From RGIG5057 sp036653755 (lineage in GTDB: Bacteria > Bacillota > Clostridia > TANB77 > CAG-465), in the NCBI GenBank assembly GCA_036653755.1, contig JAVVTJ010000015.1, positions 1-22,106 on the forward strand: a DNA stretch of 22,106 bases. Direction: 5' to 3'. A program made the translations under genes and the position numbers. Below the pieces are notes generated by a model that saw only the letters and a list, made by a program, of their open reading frames with translations, searched no databases and was not told the origin of the DNA. The stretch's first letter is position 1. Every line of letters starts with the position of its first letter. Shown piece by piece: positions 22,081 through 22,106 of the stretch.

Positions 22081-22106
22081 ATATTTTAAAATTGTATAAT
22101 ATTTGT

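Noticed and set aside
21918..22106. A structured RNA in the tail (short complementary words such as taacg/cgtta and repeated agtac).
   Set aside because: The stems are only about five pairs long and no T run or known motif accompanies them; they are within chance expectation.

Overview
The window is AT-rich chromosomal DNA from a low-GC Gram-positive bacterium, most likely an uncultured or poorly characterised member of the Clostridia. The evidence is strong GGAGG ribosome binding sites, TTGAAN/TATAAT promoters (often with an extended -10), TTG and GTG starts, A/T-ending codons, a zinc-binding S14, a Cys4 L24, a DUF1292 protein and an Alr-type methionine gamma-lyase family protein. The genetic code looks standard: thyA stops at TGA and Trp is TGG. 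I cannot name a species.

Layout. 1-278 is the 3' end of an Rpn/PD-(D/E)XK-type gene with a (GIEQ)n tail. 690-3647 holds a Cys-rich DUF1292 protein, a PLP-dependent Met gamma-lyase family protein and, directly abutting it, a BaiN/HI0933-type flavoprotein. 3764-4888 is a membrane-anchored HtrA protease with a perfect palindrome between its promoter and its ribosome binding site. On the minus strand are rpsT (4958-5212) and a thymidylate kinase (5336-6025). The kinase is divergent from a thyA-folA pair (6177-7510) whose genes overlap by 4 bp. Together these three enzymes make dTMP, recycle its folate cofactor and phosphorylate dTMP to dTDP.

7655-18333 is the S10-spc ribosomal protein operon in canonical order from rpsJ to secY: 21 genes with one clear promoter at 7655-7683 and an intrinsic terminator straight after secY. 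It begins with a leader of about 220 nt that can form competing hairpins. A second structured gap of 126 nt separates rpsJ from rplC. rpmD (L30) is missing between rpsE and rplO. The usual distal block (adk, map, infA, rpmJ, rpsM, rpsK, rpsD, rpoA, rplQ) does not follow secY.

At that break lies a decayed COG1373/DUF4143 ATPase gene. Family-like sequence continues in the same frame upstream of the first usable ATG, but is interrupted by stop codons. After it come a cytosolic-looking M15 peptidase with a peptidoglycan-binding domain, a ucpA-like short-chain dehydrogenase and the Sua5/TsaC-type threonylcarbamoyl-AMP synthase for tRNA t6A. The last 189 bp hold only a possible promoter.

I found no CRISPR array, tRNA, rRNA, intact mobile element or clear new defence system. 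The best leads are regulatory: the two structured RNA regions of the ribosomal operon, the hairpin and sporulation-like promoter in front of the M15 peptidase gene, and the palindrome in front of htrA.
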